A stretch of 45,500 nucleotides of DNA. Source: Prevotella sp. (lineage in GTDB: Bacteria; Bacteroidota; Bacteroidia; Bacteroidales; Bacteroidaceae). The stretch is taken from positions 1-45,500 of the forward strand of contig JAFQGS010000057.1 in assembly GCA_017415455.1 (NCBI GenBank), read 5' to 3'. Below the pieces are notes generated by a model, which was not told where the DNA came from, ran no database searches, and saw only the letters and a program-made list of their open reading frames with translations. The translations under genes were made by a program, and so were the position numbers. The stretch's first letter is position 1. Each line of letters begins with the position of its first letter. Below, one piece after another: positions 34,302-43,062 of this stretch.

Positions 34302-36155
34302 TCAGATACCTAATTTCGCATTATACTCCTTTAATGTCTCCAACACGTTGCAACGCACATGAACAAAGTTCTCTATGCCGGCAGCCTTAAGGTCATCCAT
34401 GCATGCAGGAGCACCGGCAACGATGAACATTGCACGACCATCAAGATACTTGAATGCAGGAATAGCGTATTCTGCGTACTCATCATCGCTTGAGCAGATA
34501 ACAATAATATCTGCACCTGCCTCAAGAGCCGCGTCAACACCCTCCTCTACTGTAGAGAAACCAAGATTGTCTATCACCTGATATCCAGCACATGCAAGGA
34601 AGTTGCAAGAGAACTGAGCACGAGCCTGACGCATGGCAAGGTTACCGATAGTAAGCATGAATGCCTTTGGTGTCTTACCGCTGTTCTCCACGCTTATACG
34701 CAGATTCTCAAAGTCGTCGGCAAGGCGTGATTTTGCGATGCTCTTAAATGCTGTCTCAGCAGAATTACCGCAGCAGCACTTGCATGTCTTGGCAGCCTTA
34801 CCCTCTGACTTCTCGGTGAAGTTAGGGAACTGGTTTGTTCCAAGGATGAACTCCTTACGCTTTGCAGCAGCCTCATGGCGCTTTGCGTTTGTAGCATTAA
34901 TATCATCCTGAACAGTGCCGTTCTTCACTGCCTCAAGGAATCCTCCCTCGTCCTCTACCTTAAGGAAGAGTTTCCATATCTCTGTAGCAAGAGATGCTGT
35001 GAGTTCCTCTATATAATAGCTTCCCGCTGCCGGGTCCACAACCTTATCAAAATGACTTTCCTCTTTCAGCAGCAACTGCTGGTTGCGTGCTATACGCTCA
35101 GAGAAGTCGTTAGATGTCTCGTAAACAGAGTCGAAAGGCAGTACTACCATTGAGTGAACACCACCAAGAGCGGCACTCATAGCCTCTGTCTGAGTACGAA
35201 GCAGGTTAACGTAACTGTCAAACATTGTCATGTTATATGTTGACGTAACGGCATTTACGCACATCTTGCATGCGCAGTCACACTTTGGCTCATACTGCTT
35301 CACAATCTCTGCCCAAAGCATACGTGCTGTACGGAACTTGGCAATCTCCATGAAGTAGTTCTCAGAAATACCCATGTTGAACTTTATCTTGCTTGCAGCA
35401 AGTGTAGGCTCAACACCTGCCTCTGTCAACTGACACATATATTCATTACCCCATGCCAGTGCATAACCTGTCTCTTGCACGATAAACGCACCCGCATTAT
35501 TAAGAGAAACAGCATTTACAGTGATGCAACGAAACTGAGGATAGTCTTTCAAAACCTCTACAAGCTGTGGTGCCACAGGAAGAAGCTTTGTTGCGTCTTT
35601 ACCTTTGATGACAATCTTCTCAATTGGGTCCCAGTCAATAGAACCAATTATGTTCTCCTTATTGTAACCTTTCTTCTCAAAGTACGCAACGAGGATGTTG
35701 GCAAGCTCAAGAGAGCTGCACTTGCAAGTGTTGAAGTTCACCTCAACCTCCTCGCAGTTAATACCTTCAAGAAGAACGTCAATGTTCTCTGCAGAAACCA
35801 TATCAGATGGTACACGGAATCCTATAGAGTCGATACCCTTAGTCAACAGTTCGAGCGCTTTTGCATTTGCTGCCTTTACGTCGCTCACTGAGATATCCTG
35901 ACGCACAAGCCACTCGTTGTTGTCTTTCTTGTTTCCACGAACAAATGGGAATTCCCCTGGCAGAGAATCTGGAGTCTTCAATTTCTCTACATCCTCTCTG
36001 CGATAGAAAGGCTGGACATTAAATCCCTCGTTTGTTCTCCATACCATACGTTTGTTGAAGTCAGCGCCCTTCAGGTCCACCTGAATCTTGTCAAGCCATT
36101 CTTGTGTGCTTGGCGCCGTAAACTCGGTAAAGAGTTTTTCTTTGCAATTTGACAT
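34302..36155 (-). CDS. mutA: Methylmalonyl-CoA mutase small subunit
   Basis: Non-catalytic partner of MutB. 617 aa from the ATG at 36155 (MSNCKEKLFTEF), the family N-terminus. An in-frame ATG at 36209 touches the promoter and is rejected. The barrel and C-terminal flavodoxin-like domain are present, but the cobalamin motif is replaced (IGNLAMRQAR where MutB has DGHDRG), as expected for this subunit. Three Cys-rich patches stand out: NTCKCSS, KCDCACKMC and KTCKCCC. The last sits in the interdomain linker. First gene of the mutA-mutB transcript, divergent from the AspT-like transporter. Confidence 0.93.
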   Translation of the reverse strand: MSNCKEKLFTEFTAPSTQEWLDKIQVDLKGADFNKRMVWRTNEGFNVQPFYRREDVEKLKTPDSLPGEFPFVRGNKKDNNEWLVRQDISVSDVKAANAKALELLTKGIDSIGFRVPSDMVSAENIDVLLEGINCEEVEVNFNTCKCSSLELANILVAYFEKKGYNKENIIGSIDWDPIEKIVIKGKDATKLLPVAPQLVEVLKDYPQFRCITVNAVSLNNAGAFIVQETGYALAWGNEYMCQLTEAGVEPTLAASKIKFNMGISENYFMEIAKFRTARMLWAEIVKQYEPKCDCACKMCVNAVTSTYNMTMFDSYVNLLRTQTEAMSAALGGVHSMVVLPFDSVYETSNDFSERIARNQQLLLKEESHFDKVVDPAAGSYYIEELTASLATEIWKLFLKVEDEGGFLEAVKNGTVQDDINATNAKRHEAAAKRKEFILGTNQFPNFTEKSEGKAAKTCKCCCGNSAETAFKSIAKSRLADDFENLRISVENSGKTPKAFMLTIGNLAMRQARAQFSCNFLACAGYQVIDNLGFSTVEEGVDAALEAGADIIVICSSDDEYAEYAIPAFKYLDGRAMFIVAGAPACMDDLKAAGIENFVHVRCNVLETLKEYNAKLGI

Positions 36156-36210
36156 AATATTACTTTTATTGTTATATTTATTTACACCTATTTTTATATT
36201 AAACATCATG

Positions 36211-36218
36211 CAAAGGTA
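36211..36218 (-). promoter_or_regulatory. -7 promoter box of mutA-mutB
   Basis: Minus strand reads TACCTTTG. Leader about 50 bases to the ATG at 36155. Confidence 0.6.
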
Positions 36219-36343
36219 GTCATTTTTTTTTATTTAGTATTAACATGGTTCCTTTTTTCATATTTAACCGAAAAAAATTCAAAAACTTCCCAAGTTGTAC
36301 CAAAATAATTGCACAAAAATTATTTTTTGCGCAATATTTTATC

Positions 36344-36351
36344 TAATTTTG
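36344..36351 (+). promoter_or_regulatory. -7 promoter box of the transporter-decarboxylase operon
   Basis: TAATTTTG, 21 bases before the ATG at 36373. It excludes the upstream in-frame TTG at 36295. Confidence 0.6.
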
Positions 36352-36372
36352 CGCCTAATTAATAGTTATGTT

Positions 36373-38058
36373 ATGGAATGGCTTTTTAACTTATTCACAA
36401 CTACAGATTCTGTAGCCCATATCGCATTGCTATACGCCATAGTCATTGCAGTTGGCGTATATCTCGGAAAGATTAAAATTGGTGGCATCTCGTTAGGTGT
36501 CACATTTGTGCTTTTTGCTGGTATTGTCGCAGGACATGTTGGCTTCACTGCGCCTACAGACATTCTTACGTTTATTCAGGACTTCGGTCTTATCCTGTTT
36601 GTCTTCATGATAGGTATGCAGGTCGGTCCTGGTTTTTTTGAGAGTTTCCGCAAAGGCGGTGTCACCCTGAACGCTTTGTCCATAGCACTTATCATGCTGA
36701 ACATAGCCGTTATGTTCGCATGTTATTATGTCTTCTATGACACTTCAAACCCGACAAACCTCCCTATGATGATAGGTACGCTATATGGAGCTGTGACAAA
36801 CACACCTGGTCTTGGTGCGGCAAACGAAGCGCTTTCATCAGTATTCACTGGAGATGTGCCACAAATTGCGTCCGGCTATGCCTGCGCTTATCCACTTGGC
36901 GTGCTCGGTATCATTGGAGCAACTATCGCAATTAAATATATCTGCAGAATAAAACTTGAAAAGGAAGAGGAGGAACTGGCAAAGGCTGAAAGTGACAATG
37001 CGGCGGTAAAGCCACATCTGATGCACATAAAGGTTACAAACTCTTATCTTGAAGGCAAGACACTTCTGCAGGTGCACAACTTCCTGAACAGAGATTTCGT
37101 CTGCTCAAGAATATTGCATGAGGGACATGTGAGCATTCCTAACAGAGACACCATTTTCCATATAGGAGACCAACTGTTCATTGTATGTCCGGAGGCTGAC
37201 GCAGAGGCTATCATTGCCTTCATCGGTCCGGAGATTGAGGTTGACTGGAAGAAGCAGGACCAGCCGCTTGTAAGCAAGAGAATACTCGTGACAAGAGCTT
37301 CTATAAACGGTAAGACGCTGGGACAGATGCACTTCTCAAGTGTCTATGGTGTTAACGTAACACGTATCACACGTCAGGGAATGGATTTGTTCGCAAGCTC
37401 AAGTCTGTCATTACAGATAGGCGACCGAATAATGGTTGTAGGCCCTGAGGATGCTGTAAACAGAGTGGCAGACGTCATGGGTAATTCAATCAAGCGTCTT
37501 GACGCTCCAAATATCGCAACCATTTTTGTCGGTATAATAATAGGTATTATCTTCGGAAGCCTTCCATTCCATATTCCTAACATGCCTGTGCCGCTGAAGC
37601 TTGGTATTGCCGGCGGTCCGCTTATCATCGCCATTCTGATTGGACGATACGGCTACAAAGTCCACCTCGTAACATATACCACAACAAGTGCGAATATGAT
37701 GTTGAGGGAGATAGGACTGGTTCTGTTCCTCGCAAGTGTGGGTATAAAGGCGGGAGCTGGATTCTTTGATACTGTTGTTGACGGAGACGGTCTTAAATAT
37801 GTATATACCGGATTCCTTATTACTATCATACCTATATTAATAATAGGAACAATAGCAAGAATGAAATACAAGTTCAACTATTTCACCATCATGGGTATGC
37901 TTTCTGGAGCATGCACAGACCCACCTGCACTGGCATACGCTAACTCTATATGCTCTAAAGACGCACCGGCTGTCGGATACTCTACTGTTTATCCACTGAG
38001 CATGTTCCTTAGAATTTTCACGGCACAATTGATAGTGCTGTTCTGTTGCGGAATGTAA
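36373..38058 (+). CDS. AspT/YidE/YbjL-family transporter with two TrkA-C domains
   Basis: 562 aa. Two halves of about five membrane segments each (AspT-YidE-YbjL duplication: [33 protein letters not shown] and [22 protein letters not shown]). They flank a cytoplasmic middle with two TrkA-C/RCK-C domains (about residues 215-375). The family includes the aspartate:alanine exchanger and succinate-exporting relatives. Beside mutAB and the decarboxylase genes, a role in succinate or dicarboxylate exchange is plausible but inferred. The start at 36373 is set by the promoter and by the membrane-segment pattern. First gene of a likely operon continuing to 40735 or beyond. Confidence 0.88.
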   Translation: MEWLFNLFTTTDSVAHIALLYAIVIAVGVYLGKIKIGGISLGVTFVLFAGIVAGHVGFTAPTDILTFIQDFGLILFVFMIGMQVGPGFFESFRKGGVTLNALSIALIMLNIAVMFACYYVFYDTSNPTNLPMMIGTLYGAVTNTPGLGAANEALSSVFTGDVPQIASGYACAYPLGVLGIIGATIAIKYICRIKLEKEEEELAKAESDNAAVKPHLMHIKVTNSYLEGKTLLQVHNFLNRDFVCSRILHEGHVSIPNRDTIFHIGDQLFIVCPEADAEAIIAFIGPEIEVDWKKQDQPLVSKRILVTRASINGKTLGQMHFSSVYGVNVTRITRQGMDLFASSSLSLQIGDRIMVVGPEDAVNRVADVMGNSIKRLDAPNIATIFVGIIIGIIFGSLPFHIPNMPVPLKLGIAGGPLIIAILIGRYGYKVHLVTYTTTSANMMLREIGLVLFLASVGIKAGAGFFDTVVDGDGLKYVYTGFLITIIPILIIGTIARMKYKFNYFTIMGMLSGACTDPPALAYANSICSKDAPAVGYSTVYPLSMFLRIFTAQLIVLFCCGM

Positions 38059-38091
38059 ATACTAACCTTATTAATAATAACAAACACCAAT

Positions 38092-39057
38092 ATGAATAAG
38101 TTCAGACTTTTATTGGCTGGCGTTCTGTTTGTATTCACCTCTCCCCTGTTTGCTCAAATGAGCAACAGCATAAAGATAAATGAGGTGATGACAAATAACA
38201 CAGCAAGTTTACAGGATGAATACGGACATCACAATGCGTGGGTGGAGATTGCCAACATCTCACACACCACATACAACATCAGAGGTATGTATATCACAAC
38301 TGACCGTTCTGTACTAAACAAAAACATGTCCGTTCCTGAACGCATTAAGCGCATGAGCGTAATACCTAACGGCTATGCTCCTACCAAAATGAGCGGACGT
38401 GAGCATATCATCTTCTATTGTAACAGCAACCCTGCCAACGGCGCGCAACATCTTACAGTGAAGATAAATCCAGGAGAGAAGACATGGATTGCTCTTTATG
38501 AGGGTAATGCCGTAAACCTTATTGACTCAATAACAATCCCTGCACTTGAAGAAAACCAGTCATTTGCACGCGAGGACGTTGGTTCTGAGATATGGGAAGT
38601 AAAAACAGTTGATGCCGTTACACCTGGCATAAACAACTATATAAAGTTCAGCGAAGGCAAGATTGCAAAACTGAAGCGCGAGGATCCGCACGGATTCGGT
38701 ATAACAGTATTGTCTATGGGAATTGTATTCACATGTCTGGCGCTGTTGTACATATTCTTTAAGCTATTTGGCATCTTTGTTAAATACAGAAAGAAGGTCG
38801 CATCAATACAGCCTATTAAAGCCACAGTAAAAACAGCAAAGGCGACAAAAGATATCGGACATAAGACAAACGTCATCCTTCAGGATGGTTTGAAGAGCAA
38901 GGGTATCGATAAAGAGGTGTACATCGCCGTTATCTCCATGGCCCTGAAACAATATCAGGATAATGTGCATGACGTTGAGAGCGGTATCATCACCATCAAG
39001 CCAAAGCATACAGACTGGGATAATGAGTACAACCAGATGAAACAATTCCATGAATAA
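38092..39057 (+). CDS. OadG-family Na+ pump decarboxylase gamma subunit with N-terminal lamin-tail-like domain
   Basis: 321 aa. A signal peptide (to about FAQM) is followed by a lamin-tail-like domain (about 27-180: IKINEVMTNNTASLQDEYGHHNAWVEIANIS...NLIDSITIP). Then comes one membrane segment (about 203-224, ITVLSMGIVFTCLALLYIFF) typical of OadG, and a cytoplasmic tail (about 225-321). In classical OadG the whole protein is about 85 aa; the exported domain is a Bacteroidales elaboration. It holds the membrane decarboxylase together with OadB and the biotin carrier. Spacing to neighbours is 33 and 32 bases. Confidence 0.82.
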   Translation: MNKFRLLLAGVLFVFTSPLFAQMSNSIKINEVMTNNTASLQDEYGHHNAWVEIANISHTTYNIRGMYITTDRSVLNKNMSVPERIKRMSVIPNGYAPTKMSGREHIIFYCNSNPANGAQHLTVKINPGEKTWIALYEGNAVNLIDSITIPALEENQSFAREDVGSEIWEVKTVDAVTPGINNYIKFSEGKIAKLKREDPHGFGITVLSMGIVFTCLALLYIFFKLFGIFVKYRKKVASIQPIKATVKTAKATKDIGHKTNVILQDGLKSKGIDKEVYIAVISMALKQYQDNVHDVESGIITIKPKHTDWDNEYNQMKQFHE

Positions 39058-39089
39058 AACATAAACATAAAATTTAAAATATTACAACT

Positions 39090-39539
39090 ATGAATAAATA
39101 TCAATATAAAGTACAAGGGGTAGATTACGACGTTGAAATAGAGGAAGTAGAAGGTAGTTTTGCTAAAGTATTGGTTAACGGCATTCCGTTTGAGGTAGAA
39201 CTCAAGCAACCTATAAACCCAGCACATGCAATAACAAAAGCTAAGGTTGAGGCACCAAAGGCAATAGCACCGGTACGTCCGGCAACAGCAACAGCCGCAC
39301 CACAGCAGCCGGTAGAGGCTGGCAGCGGTGAGCCTGTGAAGTCACCACTGCCAGGAACCATCACAAGCATAGCTGTGAAAGTCGGCGATATAGTAAAGGA
39401 AGGCGACACTGTTGTTGTGCTTGAGGCAATGAAGATGCAGAACAACATTGAGGCTGAATGCTCTGGAACGATAACATCTGTTATGGTAAACCAGGGCGAC
39501 TCTGTTATGGAAGGTGCAATACTTGTAACTATTGCCTAA
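39090..39539 (+). CDS. Biotin carboxyl carrier protein of a Na+-pumping decarboxylase
   Basis: 149 aa. C-terminal biotinyl domain with EAMKMQN (biotinylated Lys115) and the conserved SPLPGTI entrance. N-terminal about 45 residues (MNKYQYKVQGVDYDVEIEEVEG) are the usual carrier start, joined by an Ala/Pro/Thr-rich flexible linker (about 50-80). It shuttles CO2 from the carboxyltransferase to the OadB membrane subunit. Lies between oadG and oadB. Confidence 0.94.
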   Translation: MNKYQYKVQGVDYDVEIEEVEGSFAKVLVNGIPFEVELKQPINPAHAITKAKVEAPKAIAPVRPATATAAPQQPVEAGSGEPVKSPLPGTITSIAVKVGDIVKEGDTVVVLEAMKMQNNIEAECSGTITSVMVNQGDSVMEGAILVTIA

Positions 39540-39577
39540 TAACAAAACATAAATCTGTCAGATAAACACAAGCAGTT

Positions 39578-40735
39578 ATGGACTTTACTAAATTTATCAT
39601 AGAGAATTTTAACGAGTTCCTCACATATACGGGATTTGCCAATGCCACAGCTGGCAACATCATTATGATTATCGTAGGAATGATACTCATATACCTTGCT
39701 ATAAAGAAGGATTTTGAACCTCTGCTGCTCATACCTATAGGTCTTGGTATCATACTTGGAAATATTCCTTTCCGTACAGATGCAGGTCTTGAGATTGGAC
39801 TGTATGAGGACAACTCCGTTCTTAATATATTCTATCAAGGTGTGAGACAAGGATGGTATCCTCCGCTTGTTTTCCTTGGCATCGGAGCCATGACCGACTT
39901 CTCAGCACTTATAGCAAACCCCAAATTAGTCCTCATTGGTGCTGCTGCACAATTTGGTATCTTTGGAGCCTATATGGTTGCCCTGGCATTAGGTTTCGAG
40001 CCTAACCAGGCTGCGGGTATTGCCATTATCGGCGGTGCTGACGGTCCAACAGCTATATTCCTGTCATCAAAGCTCTGCCCTAACCTGATGGGTGCAATTG
40101 CGGTTTGCGCTTATTCATACATGGCACTTGTACCATTAATCCAGCCTATGGTAATGCGCCTGCTAACAACAAAGAAGGAGCGTGTGATACGTATGAAGCC
40201 AGTACGCCAGGTAAGCCAGACAGAACGTATCCTCTTCCCTATCATCGGTTTGCTTCTTACAACATTCATCGTTCCTTCTGGACTTCCACTTTTGGGAATG
40301 TTGTTCTTCGGAAACCTCTTGAAGGAATCAGGAAAGACAACCCGCCTTGCAAAGACAGCTGGCTCGGCACTCAATGACATCGTCGTGATACTGCTTGGCT
40401 TGACAGTTGGATGTTCTACACAGGCAAGCGAGTTCCTCACACTGAACACATTATTTATATTCGTCGTAGGTGCATGTGCGTTTGTCGTTGCCACTGCCAG
40501 CGGAGTACTCTTCGTTAAGCTCATGAACCTGTTCCTCCCTGCTGAGAAAAAGCTAAATCCGCTTATTGGTAACGCCGGTGTATCTGCCGTGCCAATGAGT
40601 GCCCGAATAAGTAATAATCTCGGTCTGGAATACGACAGACATAATTTCCTTCTCATGCACGCCATGGGTCCGAATGTCGCTGGTGTCATCGGCTCTGCCG
40701 TTGCCGCTGGTGCACTACTTGGATTCCTGTCTTAA
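39578..40735 (+). CDS. oadB: Na+-translocating decarboxylase beta subunit
   Basis: 385 aa, about nine to eleven membrane segments. Visible: DFEPLLLIPIGLGIILGNIPF, LGIGAMTDFSALIANPKLVL, the conserved GGADGPTAIF, and GNAGVSAVPMSAR near the end, all OadB/MmdB signatures including the Asp needed for sodium coupling. It decarboxylates the carboxybiotin carrier and pumps Na+ outward. With mutAB divergent, methylmalonyl-CoA is the likely substrate of the complex; the carboxyltransferase subunit that would decide this is not in the window. Confidence 0.93.
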   Translation: MDFTKFIIENFNEFLTYTGFANATAGNIIMIIVGMILIYLAIKKDFEPLLLIPIGLGIILGNIPFRTDAGLEIGLYEDNSVLNIFYQGVRQGWYPPLVFLGIGAMTDFSALIANPKLVLIGAAAQFGIFGAYMVALALGFEPNQAAGIAIIGGADGPTAIFLSSKLCPNLMGAIAVCAYSYMALVPLIQPMVMRLLTTKKERVIRMKPVRQVSQTERILFPIIGLLLTTFIVPSGLPLLGMLFFGNLLKESGKTTRLAKTAGSALNDIVVILLGLTVGCSTQASEFLTLNTLFIFVVGACAFVVATASGVLFVKLMNLFLPAEKKLNPLIGNAGVSAVPMSARISNNLGLEYDRHNFLLMHAMGPNVAGVIGSAVAAGALLGFLS

Positions 40736-40821
40736 AGACAAGTTATTGCTCACATGGGCAAAGGGAACGATTTTAATTGGAACTGATAAAAGAAACATAT
40801 CTTAAAAGAGATAAAGCAAAA

Positions 40822-41415
40822 ATGTCTCATATACCAAAGATAGCCATCATAGACCCCAACACACTTAGTGCGTTGGGGTTAAAAGGTATATTACAGAACA
40901 TCATCCCCATGTTGTCTATAGATTGTTTCAGCAGTTTTAAGGAACTATCAGCAAACGCTCCCGAACAATATTTTCATTTCTTTGCCTCATGGAACATAAT
41001 CCTTGAGAACAAGAAGTTCTTTGACGATAACAAACGTAAGACAATTGTTCTCACGCCGCAGCAGGAACAGAGCATATCATCCCTTGGCTTTCATTGCCTC
41101 TGCGTGAACCAACCTGAACACGAATTAGTAAAATCCATCCTTATGCTTGAGCAACATGCTCATCCGCATGGAGCCAACATGCCCATACCATCAACCGAAC
41201 CAGACAACAGTGTGTTATCTGTCCGTGAGATTGAAGTATTATCCTTAATTGTAAAGGGTTACATCAATAAGGAAATAGCATCAATACTGAACATCGGACT
41301 ACCCACTGTCATCACACACCGCCGTAACATAATGGAGAAACTAAACGCCAAAAGTGTCTCCACCCTAACCATTTACGCCGTAATGCGAGGATATGTCAAT
41401 ATCGACAGCATTTAA
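40822..41415 (+). CDS. LuxR-type HTH regulator with degenerate receiver
   Basis: 197 aa from the ATG at 40822 (MSHIPKIAIIDPN); an in-frame TTG at 40777 would add 15 residues. The N-terminal half looks like a response-regulator receiver (IAIIDPNTLSALGLKGIL), but the usual phospho-acceptor Asp block is replaced by FHFFASWNII, so it is probably not phosphorylated. The C-terminal half is a clear LuxR/GerE helix-turn-helix (LSVREIEVLSLIVKGYINKEIASILNIGLPTVITHRRNIMEKL). It follows oadB at 86 bases. Whether it controls the operon or shares its transcript is not known. Confidence 0.85.
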   Translation: MSHIPKIAIIDPNTLSALGLKGILQNIIPMLSIDCFSSFKELSANAPEQYFHFFASWNIILENKKFFDDNKRKTIVLTPQQEQSISSLGFHCLCVNQPEHELVKSILMLEQHAHPHGANMPIPSTEPDNSVLSVREIEVLSLIVKGYINKEIASILNIGLPTVITHRRNIMEKLNAKSVSTLTIYAVMRGYVNIDSI

Positions 41416-41491
41416 CATTTCCCCTTCTTTTATTTTGCCATCATTTTGGTAAAAAAATTACATTATTTATATTCTATTTAGAATAATTCTG

Positions 41492-41499
41492 TAACTTTG
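41492..41499 (+). promoter_or_regulatory. -7 promoter box of the TIR operon
   Basis: TAACTTTG. Leader to the ATG at 41655 would be about 150 bases, much longer than most in the window. No good -33 match. Confidence 0.5.
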
Positions 41500-41523
41500 T
41501 AATCGGTGAGTCCGGCGAATGAT

Positions 41524-41604
41524 ATTTGCATTTTAGCACAACAAAGTCACAACGACTTCTGCTGAACTGCAAATTTATAATTGATTTTCTGGCTCATGCC
41601 AGAA
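41524..41604 (+). ncRNA. Stacked-hairpin leader of the TIR operon, class unknown
   Basis: ATTTGCA (41524-41530) pairs with TGCAAAT (41568-41574). Inside it AGCA (41535-41538) pairs with TGCT (41560-41563), and inside that AAGTC (41544-41548) with GACTT (41554-41558) around an ACAAC loop. A second hairpin, TTCTGGC-TCAT-GCCAGAA, is at 41587-41604. Could be regulatory or a retained RNA; unproven. Confidence 0.45.
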
Positions 41605-41654
41605 TTTAAGCGAACATGAAAAACAAATATTGATATCCAATAAATTATAACAAT

Positions 41655-43052
41655 ATGGAACAGACTACATATGATGTGTTTATAAGTTATTCACGTAAAG
41701 ACTACGCTGACAAAGTTGGTAATGTCTTTGAAAATAATATACTTTCAAAAATTAAGAACACTCTTGAAACAAATGGAATATCTTATTGGTTTGATGAAGA
41801 AGGGATATTTTCTGGAGACGAGTTTGCCAGTGTACTTACTAATGCCATAAGAAACTCTAAATTATTCTTGTTTATCTCATCTGCAAACTCCAACCAATCC
41901 AAATGGACAAGTAATGAAATATCTACAGCGTTAGAATTTGGCAAGACAATCATTCCATTCCGAATTGATAATTCGCCATATAATGACTCTGTAATGATGA
42001 AAATCATTTCATTTGACTATATTGAATGCACTAACGAACAAAAAGCAATCAAGAAATTATTACGAGCAATTAATCACCACATAACAGAAAAGAACCAAAT
42101 TGAAAGCAGAATAATTGAAATCCCAGAAAGTGCTAATGGAGCTACAGTTATAATGGATATCGATGGGAAGAAAATAGAGCATGTCCTAACCTTAGATAAA
42201 AAAACTTTAAATCCTGAGTTATATAACAACCACAGTGCTAACATACGACAGGATTTGAAAGATGATTATTGCTCATTTAATCCGAATGACATTTCGGTCT
42301 GTGTTTCAGATAAGAAAACTCCGATAGTTCTACTAATAGGACCAGCTTGTGTTGGCAAGACTATGACATTAGTCCGACTTGCCCACTATTTATTAGGGCA
42401 AGGCTACACTGTTCAACCGGATAGGACATTCCGTTCTGTTATGGATGACGCAACATATTCTAAGCTATGTGATTCTTTTCAAGATCTTATCAACGGTCCT
42501 TATGTTGCCCCTGCAAACAGGATAAATGATTGTATATTAATAAAGACACTTAAATCAGGACGGAATATATTGCAGATAATAGATATGGCAGGTGAAGTTA
42601 TAATGAATCTCGGTTCCAAAACAACTCCTTCATATTTATATCAACTCTTGAATTTAGAAAATCCTATCATCTGGGTAATAATGATTGAACCATATTGGAC
42701 TGATATGAACGGTCGAAGAGCATTTGTTGAGAAAATCAGAGAATTGAAAGGACAATATATTTCATCAAAAGACAAAACAATAATTGTTGCTAACAAAATT
42801 GACAAGACTGCATTTTTAGAAGGCGGACAGAGAGTTGATTCAAAAGGATTATTTAACCAAATTCGAATGGAATACCCTGGATTATTGGAAATATTCCAAA
42901 ATATTAATCCGCTAGTTAAATTTTTCAAACCATACAATTGCACCCTTGTCCCTTTTATGTCCGGCAGATATATTCCGAGAGACGAAAGGCTTCTCTACTT
43001 TCTTTCACCTAAAGATTTCCCTCAAATCTTATGGAAAAAACTATTAAAATAA
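41655..43052 (+). CDS. TIR-GTPase fusion protein
   Basis: 465 aa. Residues about 5-140 are a TIR domain (YDVFISYSRKDYADK; WFDEEGI; LFLFISSANSNQSKWTSNEI). Trp84-x3-Glu88 matches the position of the catalytic glutamate of NAD-cleaving TIRs. A linker (141-215) leads to a P-loop domain: Walker A GPACVGKT (229-236), a G3-like DMAGE (310-314) and G4 NKID (380-383), so it is a GTPase-like NTPase, perhaps of the conflict-system DO-GTPase type. No membrane segment. Clearly AT-rich. Ten bases separate it from the next TIR gene. Function unknown; an immune role is inferred. Confidence 0.85.
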   Translation: MEQTTYDVFISYSRKDYADKVGNVFENNILSKIKNTLETNGISYWFDEEGIFSGDEFASVLTNAIRNSKLFLFISSANSNQSKWTSNEISTALEFGKTIIPFRIDNSPYNDSVMMKIISFDYIECTNEQKAIKKLLRAINHHITEKNQIESRIIEIPESANGATVIMDIDGKKIEHVLTLDKKTLNPELYNNHSANIRQDLKDDYCSFNPNDISVCVSDKKTPIVLLIGPACVGKTMTLVRLAHYLLGQGYTVQPDRTFRSVMDDATYSKLCDSFQDLINGPYVAPANRINDCILIKTLKSGRNILQIIDMAGEVIMNLGSKTTPSYLYQLLNLENPIIWVIMIEPYWTDMNGRRAFVEKIRELKGQYISSKDKTIIVANKIDKTAFLEGGQRVDSKGLFNQIRMEYPGLLEIFQNINPLVKFFKPYNCTLVPFMSGRYIPRDERLLYFLSPKDFPQILWKKLLK

Positions 43053-43062
43053 ATGGTTTAAT

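Noticed and set aside
36156-36209. Longer MutA starting at 36209
   Set aside because: The start would abut the -7 box TACCTTTG, and the conserved N-terminus begins at 36155.
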